This document shows, in pieces, positions 57,750-64,000 of a DNA stretch of 64,000 bases (positions are counted from its first letter, which is position 1; each line of letters opens with the position of its first letter). The stretch is from positions 62,001 through 126,000 of the forward strand of contig SWDT01000063.1 in the NCBI GenBank assembly GCA_009193035.1, given 5' to 3'. The position numbers and the translations under genes are program-made. Origin of the DNA: Halicephalobus mephisto. Its lineage: Eukaryota > Nematoda > Chromadorea > Rhabditida > Panagrolaimidae. The notes beneath the pieces were generated by a model. The model worked only from the letters and a program-made list of their open reading frames with translations, searched no databases and had not been told where the DNA came from.

Positions 57750-59374
57750 TTCTTAAGCAGATTAAGTAGCCACGTAACTAGTACATACTTAAGTTAAATT
57801 TTAAGAAACGGCCCCTACCACATAAAGAAGAGCTTGCAAGTATAGTAACCAGAGTTTGAATCACAATTTACATCCAATACTAAAAGGACTGAGAACGATT
57901 AAAGTTGCCAGTTGATTAACTACCATACGAGCACTTCATTTTATTTTGATATATTGTAATCATTCTCAAGAACGTCATAAGTTTAATGCCCGTTATAGGA
58001 ACACCTTCAAGTGCTGTAAATTCTCGATTATCTTGGTAATTGAGGTTTAAAAAATAGATTTGTTAATAACGAAGATGAATTCGGAAGAAGAAACTGTAAT
58101 GATTTTAAATGAATTCGTAATAATTACAAATGGAGTTATATTGACTTTAAATAAACTTATTATGGTATAAAATGGGATTCTAGTGATTTGATATGAAATT
58201 ATAACTTGAAATAAAACTAAAATGATGTCAGATAAAGTGAGAGTAGTGTCAGATAGTTATATTTTGTTCAATTGGAGTTATAACGATTTTAGATGAATAT
58301 GAAATCAATAGGATCTTATTTTATATTACAAAATCTTTATCTAGAGCTGTTAAAGTTACTGTGATAATGTGAAATAAACTATAATAACTTCAGATAAAAT
58401 TATAATATTTACAAATAGAGCTATAACGATTTTAGATGAATTTATAATAACTTCAGATAAAATCCTAATATTCTCAGACGAAATCTCAGTAACTTCGAAT
58501 AGATTCATATTAGTTTTCGATGAAACTAAAATGACTTGATATGCAGTAACAACAGTTTCAAATCATGTTGTAGTGATCTGATAACTACTCTCACTATATC
58601 CTATAGTTATAAATCTCAACAAAGATAATCTGTCATCAGCTGATGTTCCGAATTGTGAGTTGATAAAATTCAAAGTTATTACACAGATGATAACTAAAAT
58701 AAAAAAACTAGAAGCATATTTTCCAATAACCTAAATATTTTCAAACTCAAATTGTTTACTTTTTCAGAGATTTTGACATCTCCCTTATCACTTCCGTAAT
58801 GAGATGTTTGATCTAGACTTTTGTAGTGACTTTTTCACCTTTCGGTTACATTTCGTCAATTTCCGATTTTCATTGTAAGAAAGACAATCGTTCAACCTTG
58901 TTACTGATGGAATTCCTGAAATCGATAATCTGGAAATCCTGACCCCTCTTCTTTTCAAAACTAAACAAGAAAAAAGACAAACGATATTTGTCTGGAAGAC
59001 AAGACTGGAGTTGACTAAGACAGAAAATGTGTGTCCTCACTCATGAAAACGGTAGAAGACGACGACAAGCGACATGCACATTGGTTGTTAATTTTTCATG
59101 AGCTTCGTTGCTGAAGCCTTTTTGGCTTTTGGAGAGCCGCGGTAACGCCAGTGTTCATCGAAAACCTGGAGAACCGCACAAACAACCAGATGGTCTAAAG
59201 CAAGAATTCCTACTTTCATTCAAAAAGGAAAATATATTTTATTGATGTAAAAATAACAAAGAAAAATTTGACTGAAATGATATTTACAGTCTTCTACAGC
59301 CAGTTTCGTGACTGAAGGTTCAATAAATCGAGATTCTATTAGGTTTTCGAAAGTTCCAAAGTTTGCGGATTCAG
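57750..59374. other. Intergenic DNA downstream of unc-86
   Basis: 57750-58080 is mixed sequence that may include the small gene's promoter. 58080-58600 is a degenerate repeat (separate entry). 58740-59160 is mixed, less AT-rich and without a supported gene; it may hold unc-86 3' regulatory or conserved noncoding sequence. Confidence 0.4.
58080..58600. repeat. Degenerate repeat of ataacttcagataaaat-type units
   Basis: Roughly 25-35 bp units with recurring pieces such as ttataataacttcagataaa, aatagagctataacgatttt and agatgaatt, strongly diverged. Non-coding. Confidence 0.5.
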
Positions 59375-61378
59375 TTATGAATAGAACAGTCCGAGTCCTG
59401 AGATGTTCTTCTGGTCGACACAGTTGCTGTCGAGTCCAATATCGAACTGCTGACATTTGCCGACGGCTGCAGCGACACTAGCTACGGTAGCAGCTCCGCT
59501 GTCACCGTTGTTCATCCGTTGTTGTTGCATCGCAGAAGCTGCAGCGGCGGCAAGTGTGGAAGCCGCGTTACTTGAGCAATTAGAAGACGAATTATTAGAC
59601 GAAGAATTATTTCCGTTGGATCCTTGATTTTGTCCCCGGAACCGACTGCTAGAAATCATTATCAGGCTACTACATGAACAACAATCCTTACCGCTTCTGT
59701 TTCTGTCGTTGATTACAGAACCAGACTCTGACTACGTTCTTCTTAAGATCTAACTTTTCAGCAATTGCAGCAATTCTGTCTCCAGTAGGTCTTGGTTGTT
59801 GTCTGAAGTAGTCTTCGAGAAGTCGTTTTTCCGGAGCTGCTATCGAGGTGCGTTTTCGTTTTTTCTCTGTATTCGGCAGAATTCCGTGGGCATCATCGTT
59901 ATTTTTCATAGCTTCTTCCGCCTGAAACGATGTAATCATTTTTTCACCTGGAGATTGAGTAAAACTGACTTTTCTCAGCCAAGAATCTAAAATAGGCTTC
60001 AATGCTACCATATTATTGTGTGAAAGAGTCAGACTTTCAAATCTACAAATAGTAGACTGACTCAGAGAACCTACACCGGGCATCTTGAGGTGGGCAAGGG
60101 CTTTCCCAACATCGGCTTGCGTCACACCTAGCTTAATTCTCCTCTGTTTGAAGTGTTCGGCGAACTTTTCCAATTCTCTAGGATCAACATCGACCATTTC
60201 TGAATTAATATTACTTAAACAACAGACATCTCGAAATTCACTTACCTGCAGTAGGGGCAGCTAGAGGATACCGTTGCATTACCTGATTAGGCAACCCATT
60301 CGTCGGAATCTGAGCCACGGCGGCGGTGGCTGCAGAAGTGCTGAAGGAGTGGCCCATTGGAGGATACTGAGCGAATTGATGAGGAGGATAATGATTCTGC
60401 ATAGCCATGACTTGTTGTAGTGAAGCCATGGATTCTGAAGCTTGTTGAGCAACAGAGTTTTCGATAATCGAGGAGGAAGTAGGAGCAATGGAACCGGGAT
60501 CAAAATCAACTCCAGTAGAAGTTGCCAGGGATGGAGCATGATACCCATAGCTAAGAGATTTAAAGTTTATTTCTTTAATTTCTCGAAACCCTTACGTAAA
60601 CATATCCTGAGGGCGAAGCATAGAAGCAGAATTAACGTTTTTGATATCCATCTCAGCCAAGGCAGCATGAGCTCGGAAAATCTGATCATCGACACCGCCA
60701 AATATCGGATTATTCTGAAGGAAAATCATCAGTGAGTCGAGTTCCATTGGCACATGCCTCAAATATGACTGGAGGAACAAAAGAAGTCCACCGCAGTTGG
60801 ACAACACTCTTTATTAATGCTATTAAAATTTTATACCATTGCCCCGTTTGAAATATTCATCGACTCGAAGTTATACTACTAACTCATTTCAGTTCAGATC
60901 TCTTATTCATGAAACAAAAAATTAAAAGCAAATATTTTGGGAATTGATTTAAAAGTACTGAATTTGTAGGACTCCAGAGGGTCTTATGTTTTTGCATAGG
61001 GGTTTATCCGACATAAATTCGTGATGAATGATTGTGAATTATTGAAAAAGACTGTAAATATTAATGAAGTCCAATAGAAACAAATTTAAACATAAATTTA
61101 TTCTCGAAATTTTAATTTCCAAAATTCCGATGGACTTTTCTCGGGCTAAAAAACTACTTAAATCATTGCTGATCTTCTAATATCCCAAACTACCGTAATC
61201 AACGTTTAGCGTGATTAATTGTGTAAGTTCATAAAATGACAGAAAAATTGAAATCCAGCATAAGAAGCAAACTTACGTGTTGCATTCCTCTTCTGTAGGA
61301 ATTCGGAGAATACCGTCCCGTACCCGAGGCCGACATTGCGCTCAGACTCGGGTAGATGCGTTGTGGAGGTTGCATCAT
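59375..61378 (-). CDS. unc-86: POU-IV class homeodomain transcription factor UNC-86, 437 aa
   Basis: Six exons on the minus strand: 61378-61277, 60768-60596, 60550-60246, 60199-59970, 59921-59692, 59648-59375. The POU-specific domain (residues about 200-270; AEHFKQRRIKLGVTQADVGK, SQSTICRFESLTLSHNNMVA) and homeodomain (about 290-347; KRKRTSIAAPEKRLLEDYF, KKNVVRVWFCNQRQKQKR) are those of the Brn3/UNC-86 class. The N-terminal region has the FRAHAALAEMD segment seen in this family. UNC-86 specifies sensory and other neuron identities, often with MEC-3. The start is the first ATG after an in-frame stop upstream. The intron between the two DNA-binding domains is 48 nt with no in-frame stop, so ignoring it would wrongly insert 16 residues. 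The 90-residue tail past the homeodomain is rich in Asn, Ser, Gln and Ala. Confidence 0.95.
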
Positions 61379-63630
61379 CGCTGTGGAGTCGAACGGGATC
61401 GAGCCGGGAAGGTAAAACAGATCCGAATGAGAAGACAGTGTTGGAGAGAGACAATCGGCTTAGGACCTACCAGGAAATTGCCGAAAATGCTGAAAAATTA
61501 TTCATCAGAATTGGTAGCATTTTTGAAGACAAATGAATAATGGACAAGATGTAAAAATTTATTATGAATCAAGAGAATAAAAATTAAGCCAAAGTTGGAT
61601 TATCGAGGACAAAAATTCCTTTATCCATGAATACAGAAAACAGCAATCTCATTCTGTGACAAAAACTGTTCAAAGAGGTAATGCCGGCCCCATAATAGAA
61701 AGCCAAAAAGCGACAGCCCCTTTTAGGGCCGCACACCCGTCTCCAATAGGCTCCCGAGGTCGCTAACGAACACTTGACAAAGAGTGAGGAAATACTCGTT
61801 TTGCTTCAGCCTGTTGTCAGACACCTACGTTAGCTTCAGCTCTGCTACAGTAATCTTGGCAGCCATTTAGCCACGCCTAGATGAAGCGGAAATGGACATT
61901 TTGCTTGATGCGAGAGCAATGTGGTGCATGTTCTCGTGGCGTCGATGCCCTTCAGCTCGTCTCCATCGGCTTTGCTGATTAACAATTTATGTGGGATATT
62001 TAGTACTCGACCGATTTAATGGCTATCCACAACAAGCTAGCTTGCGTGGCGGGAAGCTTTCTTGAGACACTTTTAAGCGACGAGTTTCTTCTTTCCAGAG
62101 TTTCTGGAATTTCGGAAAATCTGTCCTCACTGACAAATTGAAGCAAAAATTGAAGGAAATTGAATCAAGCATTCTGAAGATGAACTACATTGTGGAAGAC
62201 TGTCCATGCATGCATTACGGTTGTAATAACGTTTATTGTTGTTTTATTGGTCTTTTTTGGACGACAGAATACTAAATTTCATTTCAATAAAATGTTCAAA
62301 TTGTCCTTTTAGTGACCGTCAGAATTTTGTCAGTGATTTTCTATAACCTTGTTTGCGTGTCTAAAATCGATTTGAGGATTTTTGAATTCTTAAACATCCA
62401 AATCCAAATCTGGCAAAAACCATTATCGACTTAGTTTTACTGTATTTCCCATTGTTAGTTCACTCCAAATAAACGCTGTGTACCGTCAACAAAGACATGC
62501 TTTGAGTCGAAAAACAATAGGATGAAGCTGCCAAAATCGGTTGTCATGGATAATCCTCCAGCCAGCTTGTCGGACGAAAAGGAACATTTTTCCCATTGAT
62601 GACCGATCTGCAACAATACAATTACAGATGAGAGTTGCTAGAAGCAGTGAGAAAATTAGACTCGCAGAAGCAAAAGGTGTCCTCTTCAATGTCGATATCC
62701 GCGAATTTGGGAACTCGTCCATATGGCTCAAGTGGCCTGGAAGCGAATTCTCGAAACAATTGCTTTGTGAAAATGAAAGTTATGAAGAAACGGCCCTGGG
62801 TATCCATAACCGAGGGCCCGCCGTTGACTAAACTATGTATGCAAGTTGTGCATTATTTACTACAGATCGTTTTTTACATATCGGTGTGCAAGTATAATCA
62901 ATTTCATTCATTCCAAGCTTTTGATTAACCAGGAAGTAACCTGATTCAGTTTAGAATTTCGAAATGAATTATACATAATCTCAAAGCTCTTAAAATGAGC
63001 ATCTAGAATCTGTAGCTAGTTTTTGGTGAATGTTCTTCCGAAACAAAAAAGTAGAATAAATATATGAAATTTCATATGTGAAAAAACAAGCGAATTCGCT
63101 TACATGGTTAGCGAACTTTCGATATAGTGTATTAAAAGTGTTTTCTACGTTAATTTAAGTGTCTTTTTTGTAATTAAATGTATGTTTGCTATTGATTACA
63201 AATATTTAATTAGTTCTTTGAAAGAATTACCAAAACACGGAAAAATGAATTTGTTTATTATTGACGAGTTCATATTGGATTTTATTAAAGATTTCAACTT
63301 CTACTTTCATCAATTGTGGTAATTCTTTTTTGTAATTTGATGTATTTTCTTTACTTATTGCAAATATTTAATCGATTTTCGAAAAAATTACTAAAAAAAA
63401 TTTGTATTTATGAATCTTGTATACTATCTCGTTTCAAAATATTGCACAAACTCGAATTACAGACTCTGAACATCCATTTCAAGATGCTATAAACCTCATT
63501 TCAAAACATTAATTTTTATAAAGTTACTTCCTTTGTGAATTCGATATAGTAAGGATATGACTCAATTTGACTTTATTAAAATGCATTATTCCGATCCTCG
63601 AACAGACTTGTGTCCAAAAATAATTTTATT
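61379..63630. promoter_or_regulatory. Upstream region of unc-86
   Basis: About 2.2 kb without a supported gene. 61670-62080 and 62480-62830 are GC-richer and complex, with overlapping short open frames on both strands that share no frame or splice logic; they are better explained as conserved noncoding or enhancer DNA for unc-86, whose cell-specific expression is enhancer-driven in C. elegans. The remainder is AT-rich. Confidence 0.4.
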
Positions 63631-63639
63631 AAAAGTTGG

Positions 63640-64000
63640 CCATTGACACGCGTTAGAACGGAGTCTCGATTCTCGAAGTTGACAAGCATATGTTTGATGA
63701 GGCCAAAGAAACCGACACTTGCGCAACCATCTTGTTTTCTAAAATATCGGTAGTTTGGCCTTGTTGACCGCTACGGTCATTAATCGCTGGCCCGAATCTT
63801 TCCGGAGTACTGACAGCAGCAACAATTGCGACCGGATGAAATGGTTAAATGAAGATGAGAGTCATTAAACATGCGGAAAACATTTATCCATCAATTTCTT
63901 CTTTTTCGAGAATGCCATGATCGCTCCGATCAAAGCGGCATTCGAAAACAAATCCAAGAAGTTAATTACGATGATTTCTTATGAGAAAATACAAACAAGG
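63640..64000 (-). CDS. Possible 3' end of a gene extending past the right edge
   Basis: On the minus strand, after an acceptor-like ttttctcataag at the window edge, an open segment reads IIVINFLDLFSNAALIGAIM then AFSKKKKLMDK. A second block, after a strong acceptor (gttgctgctgtcag), is open in two frames, one reading TPERFGPAINDRSGQQGQTT and onward to a stop at about 63657. The base composition is coding-like. Because the junction could be made in more than one phase, I do not commit to the C-terminal sequence. Family not recognised; the hydrophobic then lysine-rich segment could be a membrane anchor. Confidence 0.4.

Noticed and set aside
62486..62928. Frames on both strands upstream of unc-86
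   Set aside because: Several overlapping frames with no shared signal; a noncoding regulatory block is the simpler reading.

Overview
This is a nuclear genomic window from a nematode. The evidence is very AT-rich DNA, multi-exon genes with many 43-60 nt introns ending in TTTCAG-like acceptors, acceptor-like sites just upstream of several start codons (as expected for spliced-leader trans-splicing), and a set of recognisable nematode genes: an nlp-1 neuropeptide precursor with RMSFG repeats, a POU-IV factor of the UNC-86 type, rabconnectin-3 alpha (rbc-1), a DEG/ENaC channel, a Ly-6/ODR-2-like protein, a CAP/SCP protein and an MFSD6-type transporter. I cannot name the species.

Layout. 0-3.9 kb is intergenic DNA holding a nested insertion (a 1.03 kb tandem-repeat element inside a short inverted-repeat element) and a faint coding relic. 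3.9-5.0 kb (+) is a secreted cysteine-rich protein gene. It converges with a DEG/ENaC channel gene (5.0-7.6 kb, -), which is divergent from rbc-1 (8.1-20.6 kb, +). rbc-1 has 13 exons, one of them 5.66 kb, and carries a piggyBac-type non-autonomous element in an intron. It converges with an unrecognised Ser/Asn-rich, coiled-coil protein gene (20.9-22.8 kb, -). After about 4 kb of repeat-rich DNA come a secreted CAP/SCP gene (26.8-29.4 kb, +), 7 kb of repeats and AT-rich intergenic DNA, nlp-1 (36.3-36.9 kb, +) and a GPI-type Ly-6-like gene (37.9-40.3 kb, +).

41-51 kb looks like an accessory region. It holds a piggyBac transposase relic, a ubiquitin-like-domain gene bracketed by inverted repeats (42.8-44.5 kb, -), and a gene for a 1,381-residue protein made of two tandem copies of [unrecognised domain + Hsp70 ATPase domain] (46.4-50.7 kb, -). 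Conserved genes resume with MFSD6 (52.4-55.1 kb, -), a small single-pass membrane protein gene (57.0-57.7 kb, -) and unc-86 (59.4-61.4 kb, -). The unc-86 upstream DNA and a probable terminal fragment of another minus-strand gene fill the right edge.

Several genes act in neurons or secretion (rbc-1 in V-ATPase regulation on vesicles, nlp-1, unc-86, DEG/ENaC, Ly-6, MFSD6), but nothing suggests co-regulation beyond neighbourhood. The most unusual item is the double-ATPase Hsp70-like gene. Exon models were built by hand; for the eleven complete multi-exon models (secreted Cys-rich, DEG/ENaC, rbc-1, the 20.9 kb gene, CAP, nlp-1, Ly-6, Ubl, Hsp70-like, MFSD6, unc-86) and the 57 kb model, exon lengths sum to a multiple of three with one open frame. 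No homology search was run; family calls come from recognised motifs. The rest is AT-rich intergenic or repeat DNA, and no tRNA, rRNA or CRISPR array was seen.
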